Part shown: positions 28,388 through 38,271 of the stretch, one piece after another | Numbering within the stretch: the stretch's first letter is position 1 | Layout of the letters: every line of letters begins with the position of its first letter | Assembly (NCBI GenBank): GCA_903905455.1 | Contig: CAIVGN010000046.1 | Span: forward strand, 1-64,000 | Source of the DNA: an uncultured Archangium sp. | GTDB lineage: Bacteria > Myxococcota > Myxococcia > Myxococcales > Myxococcaceae | Reading direction: 5' to 3' | Length of the DNA: 64,000 bases | Translations under genes and position numbers: made by a program | The notes under the pieces: model-generated | The model's database searches: none | What the model saw: only the letters and a program-made list of their open reading frames with translations | What the model was told of the DNA's origin: nothing

Positions 28388-28615
28388 GTGAGCGGTCTCG
28401 AGACTGAGCTGCATGGCCAGGTGCGGGTGCGCACGGTGCCCCACCTCGACCCCGAGGCGAAGGCGGCCGTGGCGCGCTTCGACTGGGCCAGCCACGGGCT
28501 GATCATCACTCGCGGCTCCCGGCTCGTCTATTCGGCCGGAGATCACCGGGCCAACGGCTACGACGCGCACGTGGCGCTGCGCAACGAATTGGGGCTTCCT
28601 CTCGACTGCCGATGA
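28388..28615 (+). CDS. Small hypothetical protein, 75 residues
   Basis: GTG 28388 starts a 75-residue protein (M-S-G-L-E-T-E-L-H-G-Q-V-R-V-R-T) with a beta strand, H-G-L-I-I-T-R-G-S-R-L-V-Y-S-A-G-D-H and a helical end V-A-L-R-N-E-L-G-L. A single cysteine sits next to the C-terminus. The alternation suggests a small alpha/beta domain, remotely like thioredoxin-fold fragments, but the identity is unknown. Its stop overlaps the ATG of the TIGR02996 gene (ATGA), which supports it as a real, co-translated gene. Confidence 0.6.
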   Translation: MSGLETELHGQVRVRTVPHLDPEAKAAVARFDWASHGLIITRGSRLVYSAGDHRANGYDAHVALRNELGLPLDCR

Positions 28616-30231
28616 GCACCGCCCTGGCGCAGCTCGAGCAGGCCGTCCGGTCCCGCTCCCCGATCGAAGCCGTGGTGGCCGCGTGCCGCGCGTGGGCGCT
28701 CGTTCCCTCGACCCGGCTGGCGCGCATCGCCCGCGGGCTGGCGGCACAGGCCCCCGGTGACGCGGTCGCTGGCGCGAACCAGGAGGAACGCGAGGCCGCC
28801 TGGCAGGCGATGGCCGCGCGCGCCGGTCCGGTCGAACTGCAGGACCTGCTGGCCACCCCCTGGAGCAAGAAGCCGAAGGACGCCGCCGCGCGGCTCTCGC
28901 AGTTGAAGCGTCTCGGGCCGGACCCCCGCATCGTCGGCGCGCTGCTCGACCTCGATACCGGGGGGCGCTACCCGAGCGCCGCGGGTCACCGCTTCTGGCA
29001 AGACGCCTACGAGCTCCTGCTCTCGTGGGGCTCGGTGGAGGCGGCGACGCGCGTTCCCCGCGATCTCTCCGCCTCGGACTACGCCTCCCCGTGGACCACC
29101 GCGCGCTACGGCGCGATCTTCGAGCCGCTCACGGTGCGCTGGGCCGGGCGCTGGCCGGTGGAGCCGTCGCTCGAGGCTTGGGCGAACGACGCGCTGCTCG
29201 CCCTCGAGGCGAGGCTCGAGCCCCGTCGCGAGTTGGTCGGCGGGCTCCTCGCCGCCGTGCACGCCGCGCCCCACGAAGACTCGCCGAAGCTGGTGCTCTC
29301 CGACGCGCTCACGGAGCAGGGTGACCTGCGCGGCGAGTTCATCGCGTTGCAGTTCGCGCACGCCGCCGGGGAGCTGACCATGGGCAAGCGCGAGCGCATG
29401 CAGCGGCTGCTCTCGGCCTCGGGCAGCAGCTGGTTCGATGGCCTCGAGGGGCAGGTGGCGCCGCTCGCCGTGTTCCACAAGGGCTTCCTGCGCGAGGTGC
29501 GCCTCGAGACGCGGACGCCCAACGCATCGTTGGCCGGGTGGGCCACGGTGGAGACGATCGACACGGCGGGCATCGCCGGTGCGTGGTCGGGCTTCCTCAA
29601 CCACCTCGAGGGTGTCCAATCCCTGCGCTCCTTGCGCGGCGCGACGCTGGAGGAACTGGCGCGCCTCGGCTCCGCGCGCGACTGGGGGCTGCTCGAGGTC
29701 GAGCACTTCGGCGGGCGCGACTTCGCGGCTCCTGCGTGGACGGTGGAGCGGCTCCGCCTCAAGGGGAACATCGACCAGGCGTCGTGGTGGCTGCTGGGCA
29801 CCCCGTTGCTCCCGCGCACGCGGGCGCTCGAGTTCTCCCTGACCCAGAGCTTCGACCGGGTGGGCCCGACCCTCCGCGAGCTCGAGTCCAGGGCGCCCGG
29901 CGTGGCGCGCCTCTCCTTCTCGTCGATGCCCCCGCCCTGGCCGACGCCGTGGCACGGCGCCTGGAAGCTCGACCTCGAGCGCGACGCGAAGGGGCGCTTC
30001 TCCCGGGGCACGCTGTCGCTGGGCGACGAGGTGCTCACCGGCCTCGATCTCGCCCTGGCGAGCCTCGCGCCGAAGCAGCTCAAGGCCCTGGCCGTGACCT
30101 CGGTGCTCCGCCGCGGGCCGGTGTGGCGCGCCTCGACGCAGGCGATGATCGCGCAACACGTCGCCGGCACCTTCGACCTCGAGAAGCCCACCGCGTTGGC
30201 GCCCAGGCCGGTGATCCACGAAGGTCGCTAG
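28612..30231 (+). CDS. TIGR02996 (repeat-companion) domain protein
   Basis: A 539-residue cytosolic protein. Residues about 214-249 match the TIGR02996 domain (A-A-P-H-E-D-S-P-K-L-V-L-S-D-A-L and G-D-L-R-G-E-F-I-A-L-Q), known chiefly from Myxococcales and Planctomycetes. It usually accompanies leucine-rich or other degenerate repeats. The N-terminal 200 residues are helical (A-V-V-A-A-C-R-A-W-A-L) with a W-x-x-A/Y-x-L pattern. The C-terminal half resembles irregular LRR-like units such as L-R-S-L-R-G-A-T-L-E-E-L. The function is unknown. It shares a 4-bp convergent overlap with the DUF58 gene. Confidence 0.8.
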   Translation: MSTALAQLEQAVRSRSPIEAVVAACRAWALVPSTRLARIARGLAAQAPGDAVAGANQEEREAAWQAMAARAGPVELQDLLATPWSKKPKDAAARLSQLKRLGPDPRIVGALLDLDTGGRYPSAAGHRFWQDAYELLLSWGSVEAATRVPRDLSASDYASPWTTARYGAIFEPLTVRWAGRWPVEPSLEAWANDALLALEARLEPRRELVGGLLAAVHAAPHEDSPKLVLSDALTEQGDLRGEFIALQFAHAAGELTMGKRERMQRLLSASGSSWFDGLEGQVAPLAVFHKGFLREVRLETRTPNASLAGWATVETIDTAGIAGAWSGFLNHLEGVQSLRSLRGATLEELARLGSARDWGLLEVEHFGGRDFAAPAWTVERLRLKGNIDQASWWLLGTPLLPRTRALEFSLTQSFDRVGPTLRELESRAPGVARLSFSSMPPPWPTPWHGAWKLDLERDAKGRFSRGTLSLGDEVLTGLDLALASLAPKQLKALAVTSVLRRGPVWRASTQAMIAQHVAGTFDLEKPTALAPRPVIHEGR

Positions 30232-31544
30232 AGCAGGCCGCGCTGCTTCACGTCGAGGTACGCGCTGACGCCCGCGCTCGCGAAGACCGCCGGCGTGCCG
30301 CGCACCACCCGGGCCCCGCCTTCTCGCAGCCGCGCGACGGTGGCCTCCCCCTCGCGCTCGAGCCGGGCCGCCACCACGCGCTGGTAGGCCTCGGCCGAGG
30401 TCTGGGGCACGGCCGTGGCCACGCGGTGCACGTCGGCGTCCTGCAGCGAGACGATCATCGGGAGGTGGCGTGGCACGAGGCGCCGGGTGCGCAGCAGCAG
30501 GGACTGCGCCGTCTCCAGGTCGAGCAGGTCCGTCAACACGATCACCAGCGAACGTCGCGCGCCCCGGGCGAAGGCCCGGTCCATCGCCGCGCCGTAGTTG
30601 CTCTCTTCGAGTACCGCCTCGACCTGGTAGAGCGCCTGGGCGATGGCCCGGAGCTGCTCCGCGCCCTTGCGCGGCGGCAGCCAGCGCTTCACGTCCTTGC
30701 CGAAGGCCATCACCCCCACCAGGTCACCCTGGTCGAGCGCGACCTTCGCCAGGCGCAGCGCGGCGTCGACGGCGTGATCGAGCTTGCGCCGGCCCTCGAC
30801 CTCGCCGGCCATGTGCCGCCCGCAATCAAGGAGCAGCAACACCTGCTGGTTCCGCTCGGGTTGGTGCTGGCGCACGAAGGGCCGCCCCCGGCGCGCGGTG
30901 GCCTTCCAGTCGATGCTCCGGCGATCGTCTCCCGGGCGGTACTCGCGCAGCGACTCGAACTCGCGGCCCTCGCTGCGGACGCGCACGATCCGCCGCGCGG
31001 CCTGGTCGTCGGCCCGCGCCAGCGTCAGCGCGTCACGGGTGAGCACCGAGAGATCGGGGAACACCTTCGCCGCGCCGGGCAGCGGCCTCGTCACTTGCCG
31101 CGCGCACAGCCCCAGCGGCCCTTCGAGGCGCAGGGTCACCGGGCCGAACTGGAGATCGCCCCGCGTCGCCGGCGTGAGCTTCCACTCGAGCTGGGTGGTG
31201 CCGGTCAACTCGAAGCGTTGGCGGTGGCCCGCGACGATCGGCCCCGGGGTCACCCAGTCGCGCACCTCGCCGCGCACGCTGCGCGTCACGCCCGGCGCGA
31301 GCCGCAGCTCCAGCTTCACCACGTTCGCGCGGCCCGACGAGAGCACCGGCTCGACGACCCGGTTGACCTCCACCTCGGCGCCTCGCGCGGCGCGCAGGAA
31401 GTCGATCACCACCAGGGCCACCAGCGCCACGTCGAAGGCCAGCACCAGCGGCGCGATGGCCGGCGAGAGCACCGCCACCACGGAGGGGATCAAGCTCAGG
31501 GCGGCCAGCCACAGCGCCCGCGTGGTCGGCACCGGCCGGCCCAT
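30228..31544 (-). CDS. DUF58 domain protein (MoxR-associated, vWA-like)
   Basis: A 438-residue protein with two membrane helices near the N-terminus (about 10-50), a beta-sandwich region, and the DUF58 signature E-F-E-S-L-R-E-Y-R-P-G-D-D-R-R-S-I-D-W-K followed by R-R-G-R-P-F-V-R. Downstream is a vWA-like domain (V-L-L-L-L-D-C-G-R-H-M), in which the usual D-x-S-x-S metal site is changed. The start lies 1 bp after the MoxR stop, so they form an operon. DUF58 proteins work with MoxR ATPases in assembling or activating envelope or metal-dependent complexes. Confidence 0.92.
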   Translation of the reverse strand: MGRPVPTTRALWLAALSLIPSVVAVLSPAIAPLVLAFDVALVALVVIDFLRAARGAEVEVNRVVEPVLSSGRANVVKLELRLAPGVTRSVRGEVRDWVTPGPIVAGHRQRFELTGTTQLEWKLTPATRGDLQFGPVTLRLEGPLGLCARQVTRPLPGAAKVFPDLSVLTRDALTLARADDQAARRIVRVRSEGREFESLREYRPGDDRRSIDWKATARRGRPFVRQHQPERNQQVLLLLDCGRHMAGEVEGRRKLDHAVDAALRLAKVALDQGDLVGVMAFGKDVKRWLPPRKGAEQLRAIAQALYQVEAVLEESNYGAAMDRAFARGARRSLVIVLTDLLDLETAQSLLLRTRRLVPRHLPMIVSLQDADVHRVATAVPQTSAEAYQRVVAARLEREGEATVARLREGGARVVRGTPAVFASAGVSAYLDVKQRGLL

Positions 31545-31545
31545 G

Positions 31546-32474
<929 letters not shown>

Positions 32475-32475
<1 letters not shown>

Positions 32476-33299
32476 CAGCGGCCCACGTCGCGCAGGCCGA
32501 AGATGGTGCCCACGATCGAGGTGATCGCCGCGAGCAGCGCCAGGATGAGCCCGAAGCTCGGCTTCGAGACCCACACCTCGTAGTTGCCGACCTGGCTGTT
32601 GGCGAGCGTCGGGTCCCACGAGAGCTTGAGGTACACGAGGCACCACAGGCCCGAGAACCCCACGCAGCCCAGCTGCGCGATCCACGGCAGCAGCGGGTTG
32701 AGGGTGGGGCTGGTCTTGCGCGTGCGCACGATGATGCCGGTGATCGCCATCGCGCCCAGCAGCGTCACCAGGATGCCCGACGAGAAGACGCCCAGCACGT
32801 CGCCGTCGGCCACGGTCTCCTTCCAGGGGAAGAAGGTGGCGAGCACCATCACCGAGACGCCGAAGAGGGCGAGCTTGTCCGCCATCGGCAGCTCCAGCAG
32901 GTACTTCTTCGTCTGCGACATCGCGTCTTCGGGGTCGAGCTGGCGGTCGACGACGAAGGCCTCCGGGGCGCGGCCGGCGTTCTCCTTCCAGTCGGCCTCC
33001 GAGAGCTGCGCGCGCCAATCCGGCTTCTGGGACGGCGGGGGCGCGTCGTCGTCGTCGCTGCGCCGCTTCGGGGCGGGCCGGGCGCCGGGGGGACGCTTCT
33101 TGGGCGCTCCGGGCTTGGCGGCGACCTTCCTCGCACCGCCGGGCTTGGTGGCCGGGCGGGCAGGGCGGCGCGGCGGTGGGGCCGGTGCGTCGTCGTCGGG
33201 CGGGGAGGCGTCGAGCAGCGAAGGGTCCAGGACCGCGTCGCAGTGGGGGCAAACGGCGGCGTCGTCGGCCACGTCGTTGTTGCAGGAGGGGCACATCAT
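32475..33299 (-). CDS. Zinc-ribbon membrane protein of the MoxR operon
   Basis: A 274-residue protein starting at ATG 33299. The N-terminus is a zinc ribbon (C-P-S-C-N-N-D-V and C-P-H-C). A long, low-complexity Pro/Ala/Lys linker follows (about 30-85), then a soluble stretch. Four hydrophobic helices lie between about 145 and 270, ending [11 protein letters not shown]. It is the first gene of the zinc-ribbon/MoxR/DUF58 operon. The composition suggests a membrane adaptor whose cytosolic ribbon docks partners. No catalytic motif is present. Confidence 0.85.
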
Positions 33300-33374
33300 C
33301 GGCGGCCTGCACTGTAGACCGTCGCAACCGGTTTGCACTCGACAAGCTGGCGGAGGGTTCCTACGAGACTCGCC

Positions 33375-35498
33375 ATGCGTCAGCTCTTGATCTCGTCGCT
33401 CGTGTTCGTCGCCGGTTGTGCCACCTGGACTTCGGACACCAACCGCTCCACCACGTCCGGGAGCACCACCCCCCAGGGCCGCCCCGCCACCGGGGGCACC
33501 GCGCAGCGCAGTGACGTGCAGGCCCTGGTCGATCTCGAGGATCGCCGCTCGCTGGGTGATGGCCGGCTCATGCAGACCGCCATCACCGACCGCGAGCCGC
33601 TGCTGCGCAAGCGCGCCTTCCTCGCCCTGGGCCGCATCCAGGACCCCAACACCGCCGGCGCCATGGTCGAGGGCCTCTCGGATCCCGACCCGGGCGTGCG
33701 CGGGGAAGCCGCCTTCGCGGTGGGCCTGCTGGGCCTCTCGTGGGCGCCGCTCGCCGACGACGTGAAGGTGCGCCTCACCTCCGGCCTGCTCGAGAAAGAA
33801 GCGAACGAGCCCGACGCCACGGTGAAGCTCGCGCTGATCGAGGCCATGGGCCGCGTGGCCACCCCGGCGCTCGTCGAGCGCCTCACCGAGCGCCTCTCGG
33901 TGCAAGGCGACGTGCAGGCCCGGGCCGCGCTCTCGCTCGGTGTCGCCGCGCGCACCAAGGTGGTGGTGCCTCCCCGCGCCTATGCCGCCCTCGCCGTGCT
34001 GCTGAAGAAGGACATGCCCGTCGGGGCCCGCTACGGCGGCGCCTACGCGCTGCTCCAGACGAAGAACCCGCTCTCCCGGCCCTACCTGCTCGCCTGCGCC
34101 AGCGACGACGCCTCCGAGGTTCGCGCCCTGTGCGCCAAGGGCCTGGGCGAGACCGGCAACGACATCGACGCGGTGACCCTCAAGCGGCTCATCGACGATC
34201 CCGACTACCGCGTGGCCGTGGAGGCGACGCGCTCGCTCGCCAGGCTCGCCGGCAAGTGCAAGACGGCCGCGTGCCCCGCCCTGGGCGCACTGGTGGATCT
34301 CCAGTACCGCGTGGAGCGCCTGGTGCGCGGCGACAGCGTCGGTGGTGGGCAGCCGCTCCTCGCCCTGGCCCAGCAGGGGCTCCCGGCGTCGGGCAAGGCC
34401 CTGCTCTCGTCCCTGCGCGCGCAGTTGAACGCCGCGAAGACCGCGCCCGATCAGCGCATCAAGCTCGACGCGGCGAACCTCGATTGCCGGCTGGCCGCCG
34501 CGATGGATCGCCTCGGTGGCTCGCTCACCGAGTCCATGGGCTGCGGCCACGGGCTGGTCGAAGAGGCGCGCCGGCTCCAGCTGGGCCTGCAGGCGCTGCA
34601 GGAGGCCGCGAAGGCCGGCCCCGTCGACGGCGCCAGGCTGGTCGCCGAGGTGGGCTCGTTCGTGTTCCACACCGATGGGCGCGTGAAGCTCGCCGCCGTC
34701 GAACTCCTGGGTGAACTCAAGACGCCGGCCGCGCAGGAAAAGGTGCGCACCCAGTTGCTGGCCACCGACCTGGTGCTCGCCGCGGCGGCCGCCTCGTCGG
34801 CCGCCAAGCTGGGCGACAAGACGCAGATCCCGCTGATCCGCCAGCTGGCGCAGAAGACGCTCACCCAGGTCGACGTGGCGCCCACCATCGCCGAGGCCCT
34901 CGCCACGCTCGACGCGAAGGAAGCCATTGGCGACCTCGAGGCCTGGCTGCAGTCACCCAACGCGACCATCCGCCAGTCGGCGGCCGAGGCGCTCACCAGG
35001 CTCAAGGGCGTGCCGGTGGTTGCCGAGCGCGTCGAGAAGCCGATCGACGGCGCCCGCGTGCAGCTCGCTCCGAAGGGCGCGAAGCTGATCGTCACCACCG
35101 AGAAGGGCGAGTTCGAGATCGCGCTCTTCACCGACGAGGCGCCGCTGACCTCGGTCAACCTCTTCTCGCTGGCGCGCAAGGGCTTCTTCCGCAACCTCAC
35201 CTTCCACCGCGTGGTGCCCGACTTCGTGGCCCAGGGCGGTGACCCTCGCGGCGATGGCAACGGGGGCCCGGGCTACACCATTCGGTGCGAGGTCAACCAC
35301 AAGCCCTACGCGCGCGGCGTGGTGGGCATGGCCCTCTCGGGCAAGGACACCGGCGGCTCGCAGTTCTTCGTCACCGCCGCGCCGCAGCCGCACCTCGACG
35401 GGCGCTACACGGCCTTCGGCGAAGTGGTGAAGGGCCAGGAGATCGTCGACGCGCTCCTCGAGGGCGACAAGATCGTCGAGGTTCGCGCCACGCCCTGA
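33375..35498 (+). CDS. HEAT-repeat lipoprotein with C-terminal cyclophilin-type peptidyl-prolyl isomerase
   Basis: From ATG 33375 the product has 707 residues. The signal peptide M-R-Q-L-L-I-S-S-L-V-F-V-A-G-C is lipidated at Cys15. A longer upstream frame would mask it. Residues about 50-530 are HEAT-like helical repeats (R-K-R-A-F-L-A-L-G-R-I-Q-D and R-G-E-A-A-F-A-V-G-L). The last 160 residues are a cyclophilin domain (F-E-I-A-L-F-T-D-E-A-P-L-T-S-V-N-L-F; F-H-R-V-V-P-D-F-V-A-Q-G-G-D-P; G-S-Q-F-F-V-T). It is probably an envelope folding factor with a protein-binding HEAT scaffold. Divergent from the zinc-ribbon/MoxR operon. Confidence 0.9.
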   Translation: MRQLLISSLVFVAGCATWTSDTNRSTTSGSTTPQGRPATGGTAQRSDVQALVDLEDRRSLGDGRLMQTAITDREPLLRKRAFLALGRIQDPNTAGAMVEGLSDPDPGVRGEAAFAVGLLGLSWAPLADDVKVRLTSGLLEKEANEPDATVKLALIEAMGRVATPALVERLTERLSVQGDVQARAALSLGVAARTKVVVPPRAYAALAVLLKKDMPVGARYGGAYALLQTKNPLSRPYLLACASDDASEVRALCAKGLGETGNDIDAVTLKRLIDDPDYRVAVEATRSLARLAGKCKTAACPALGALVDLQYRVERLVRGDSVGGGQPLLALAQQGLPASGKALLSSLRAQLNAAKTAPDQRIKLDAANLDCRLAAAMDRLGGSLTESMGCGHGLVEEARRLQLGLQALQEAAKAGPVDGARLVAEVGSFVFHTDGRVKLAAVELLGELKTPAAQEKVRTQLLATDLVLAAAAASSAAKLGDKTQIPLIRQLAQKTLTQVDVAPTIAEALATLDAKEAIGDLEAWLQSPNATIRQSAAEALTRLKGVPVVAERVEKPIDGARVQLAPKGAKLIVTTEKGEFEIALFTDEAPLTSVNLFSLARKGFFRNLTFHRVVPDFVAQGGDPRGDGNGGPGYTIRCEVNHKPYARGVVGMALSGKDTGGSQFFVTAAPQPHLDGRYTAFGEVVKGQEIVDALLEGDKIVEVRATP

Positions 35499-35505
35499 AG
35501 GGCGG

Positions 35506-36609
35506 TCAGGCGGTCACGGCGGGCATCTCGCCCGTCACCCGCCGGCGATCGACGTGCTCCAGCTGTTCGATCTCCCGGCGAATGCGCACCCACTCGGCCG
35601 GGTCGATCGAGAGGAACACCTCCACCGCCCGCGGGTCGAACTGGGTGCCGGAGAGGCGGCCGATCTCGGTGATCGCCACCTCCAGCGTGCTGCCCTTGCG
35701 GTAGGGGCGATCGCTGCAGATCGCGTCCATGGTGTCGGCGATGCAAAACAGCCGCGCCCCGACGGCGATCTCCTCACCCTTGAGTCCCCGCGGGTAGCCC
35801 AGGCCGCTCCACTTCTCCTGGTGCTGGTAGACGATCTCCGCGGCGTTCTTCAGGTACGGGATGTTCTGCAGCATCCGGAAGCCGAGCTCCGGGTGCTTCT
35901 TCATCTCCACCCACTCTTCGGGCGTCAGCGGCCCGGGCTTGAGGAGGATCGCGTCGCGCACGCCGATCTTCCCGATGTCGTGCAGCAGCGCGCCCTGTTC
36001 GATCTGCACCAGCTGGTCGCCGTGAATGCCCATCGCCTGGGCGAGGCGGCCGGTGAAGCGCGCCACGCGCCACGAGTGCCACTGGGTCTCGGTGTCGCGG
36101 TAGTCGAGCGCGCGGATCATGCCCTCGAGCAGCCCGTTGGTGCGCTCGGTGACCTGCTGCTCCAACGTGGCGTTGAGCCGGGTCAGCTCGGTGTTCCGGT
36201 CGGCGAGCTCGGCGGTCAGCCGCTTGTTGTCCCGTACCAGGCGGAAGTACTCCACGGCCTGGGTGATCGCCGCACGCAGCTCCGAGAGCGACCAGGGCTT
36301 CGAGAGCAGCTTGAAGACCTCGCCCTCGTTGACCGCCTTGGTGGCCACCTTGAAATCATTGGCCGCGGTGATCAACAGGCGCACCGCCCCGGGGTTCGAG
36401 CTCTTCAACTGGTGCAGCAGCTCCACGCCCGACATGTGCGGCATCATGAAGTCGGTGATCACCAGGTCGAACTGCGTCTCCCTGGCGGCCTCGCGGGGGT
36501 CGGTGTGCGCCACCGACTCGAAGCCCATCGACTTCAGCACCCGGCAGATGGCCTCGGTGATGGTCGCGTCATCGTCCACCACCAGGAATCGTTCGGTCGC
36601 AGCTTGCAT
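35506..36609 (-). CDS. Response regulator with HD-GYP output domain
   Basis: A 367-residue two-domain protein from ATG 36609. The receiver domain (about 5-120) has the acidic pocket Asp12/Asp13, phospho-acceptor Asp53 in I-T-D-F-M-M-P and Lys104 in L-L-S-K-P-W. A coiled linker (125-155) leads to the HD-GYP domain, with His210-Asp211 in L-L-H-D-I-G-K-I-G and Gly-Tyr-Pro 271-273. HD-GYP domains hydrolyse cyclic di-GMP to pGpG or GMP. The line before GYP reads Q-H-Q-E-K-W-S-G-L, with Ser where Asp is more usual. The cognate kinase is not adjacent. Convergent with the HEAT-cyclophilin gene. Confidence 0.92.
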   Translation of the reverse strand: MQAATERFLVVDDDATITEAICRVLKSMGFESVAHTDPREAARETQFDLVITDFMMPHMSGVELLHQLKSSNPGAVRLLITAANDFKVATKAVNEGEVFKLLSKPWSLSELRAAITQAVEYFRLVRDNKRLTAELADRNTELTRLNATLEQQVTERTNGLLEGMIRALDYRDTETQWHSWRVARFTGRLAQAMGIHGDQLVQIEQGALLHDIGKIGVRDAILLKPGPLTPEEWVEMKKHPELGFRMLQNIPYLKNAAEIVYQHQEKWSGLGYPRGLKGEEIAVGARLFCIADTMDAICSDRPYRKGSTLEVAITEIGRLSGTQFDPRAVEVFLSIDPAEWVRIRREIEQLEHVDRRRVTGEMPAVTA

Positions 36610-36740
36610 GGAGATCGCCGGACCATAGCGGGACTTCGGGGCGGGCACGGGTGCGATGAAGGCCCACACGGGTTTTCCGAGGGCGCCGGGGGGAAATGTT
36701 CGCGCCCCGCTGATCGCGTCGCGTACCATTCTCGACATCT

Positions 36741-37796
36741 ATGGCGCGAGGTGGACCCCCGGCGGGTGCGGCACGAGGCGAGAAGAAGAAGGCAGTCGTC
36801 CCCAGGGTCGACGGGCCGGTGCCGGTCGTGGTCATGGGCCTGGGCTTCATCGGCCAGGAGATCGCCCGCGCGGCGCTCCAGTCTGAAGAGCTCGAGCTGA
36901 TCGGCGCCGTCGACAAGTCGCCTTCGCTGGCGGGCAAGAAGCTCACCGACGTGCTCGGCATCCCCGCGGGCACCTTCAAGATCAGCTCGACGCTCTCGCA
37001 GGCCGTCGGTCGTCGCCAGGGCGTGGTGCTGCTGCACGCCACCGGCTCGAAGCTGCCACAGGTCACCGACCAGGTGCTCGAGGCGCTCTCGCTGGGCATG
37101 CACGTGGTGAGCACCTGCGAAGAACTCAGCTTCCCCTGGTTCAACTACGCCGACCTCGCCGAGAAGATCGAGCGGGCCGCGCAGCGCGCCGGGACCACGG
37201 TGATCAGCACCGGCATCAACCCGGGCTTCGTGATGGACCGCCTCGTCGCCACCCTGGGCCAGGTCTGCGGCCAGGTGCGCCACGTGAAGGTGACCCGCGT
37301 GGTGGACGCGCGCACGCGCCGCGAAGGCCTGCAGCGCAAGGTCGGCGCCGGCCTCACCGAAGACGAGTTCTTCAACCTGGTCGACCAGGAAGCCGTGGGC
37401 CACGTGGGCCTCGTCGAGTCGACGGCGCTGTGCGCCCTGGGCCTCGGCCTGGACTGCGACGACTTCGAAGAAGAGCTCACCCCGGTCTTCGCCGAAGAGG
37501 ACATCTCCGGCGGCGCGTTCCTCGTGAAGAAGGGCCGGGTGGCGGGCATGCACCAGGTCGCCGTCGGCCTCGCCGAAGGGCAAGAGAAGGTGCGCCTCGA
37601 GCTCACCATCGCCGTCGGCGCCGATGACCCGGGCGACGTCATCGAGATCGACGCCGATCCGCCGGTGCGCCTCTCGATCCCCGGCGGACTCTCCGGTGAC
37701 CGCGCCACCGCGAACCTCGTCGTCAACGCCGCGCCGCGGGTCACCGCCGCCCAGCCCGGCCTCCTCACTGTGTTGGAGCTGCCCGCAGCACGCTGA
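36741..37796 (+). CDS. DapB-like NAD(P)-dependent oxidoreductase (2,4-diaminopentanoate dehydrogenase type)
   Basis: A 351-residue protein. After a basic N-terminus (about 1-25) comes a Rossmann dinucleotide motif G-L-G-F-I-G-Q-E-I-A-R-A-A-L. S-T-C-E-E-L-S-F-P-W and the late I-S-T-G-I-N-P-G-F-V-M-D are typical of the 2,4-diaminopentanoate dehydrogenase / dihydrodipicolinate-reductase-like group. Lysine biosynthesis by DapB is less likely because it lacks the classic DapB C-terminal pattern. The preferred substrate is unknown. It precedes a MaoC pair and an acyl-CoA dehydrogenase, so a carbon-degradation role is possible. Confidence 0.75.
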   Translation: MARGGPPAGAARGEKKKAVVPRVDGPVPVVVMGLGFIGQEIARAALQSEELELIGAVDKSPSLAGKKLTDVLGIPAGTFKISSTLSQAVGRRQGVVLLHATGSKLPQVTDQVLEALSLGMHVVSTCEELSFPWFNYADLAEKIERAAQRAGTTVISTGINPGFVMDRLVATLGQVCGQVRHVKVTRVVDARTRREGLQRKVGAGLTEDEFFNLVDQEAVGHVGLVESTALCALGLGLDCDDFEEELTPVFAEEDISGGAFLVKKGRVAGMHQVAVGLAEGQEKVRLELTIAVGADDPGDVIEIDADPPVRLSIPGGLSGDRATANLVVNAAPRVTAAQPGLLTVLELPAAR

Positions 37797-37824
37797 ACAC
37801 CGCAACGAAGGAGCGACTCAACCG

Positions 37825-38271
37825 ATGCTCGACCGGAACGCCGTGGGACGCACGACGCCGCCAACGCTGAACGAAGTCGAGAAGGGCGCCATTCGGAGGT
37901 TCGCTGAGAGCCTCGGCGACTACAACCCGAGCTACTTCGACGCGGAGTACGCGCGCGCCTCGGGCTTCCCGGGCATCGTGGTGCCACCTTCCTTCCCGCT
38001 CTCGTTCACCTCGAGCGTCGACCTGCGGGAGCTGCTGGGGGTGCCCTCCAAGCACCTGCTGCTCGCCGAGTGGAGCGTGGACTACGAGCGCCCGGTGATC
38101 GCCGGGGATCGCCTGTTGTTGACCACCAGGGTCGTCGACGTCGGTGAGCGCCCGGGCCCCGCGGGCCGGGTGGAGGTCGCGGTGGTCGAAGACGAGGGCC
38201 GCGACGAGCGCGGCCAGCTCGTCTTGAAGGTTCGCCGCACCTACGTCGTGCGCAGCACCCGGGAGACGTGA
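37825..38271 (+). CDS. MaoC-type N-terminal hot-dog dehydratase subunit (HadA-like, lacking catalytic His)
   Basis: A 148-residue hot-dog-fold protein, starting at ATG 37825 after an AAGGAG ribosome site. It has the FAS1-type N-domain pattern R-R-F-A-E-S-L-G-D-Y-N-P-S-Y-F-D followed by G-I-V-V-P-P-S-F-P. In catalytic MaoC proteins this loop reads G-D-x-N-P-[LIV]-H; here serine/tyrosine replaces the histidine, so it is probably a non-catalytic partner. The stop overlaps the start of the catalytic MaoC gene by one base, resembling the HadA-HadB arrangement of mycobacteria. Confidence 0.85.
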   Translation: MLDRNAVGRTTPPTLNEVEKGAIRRFAESLGDYNPSYFDAEYARASGFPGIVVPPSFPLSFTSSVDLRELLGVPSKHLLLAEWSVDYERPVIAGDRLLLTTRVVDVGERPGPAGRVEVAVVEDEGRDERGQLVLKVRRTYVVRSTRET

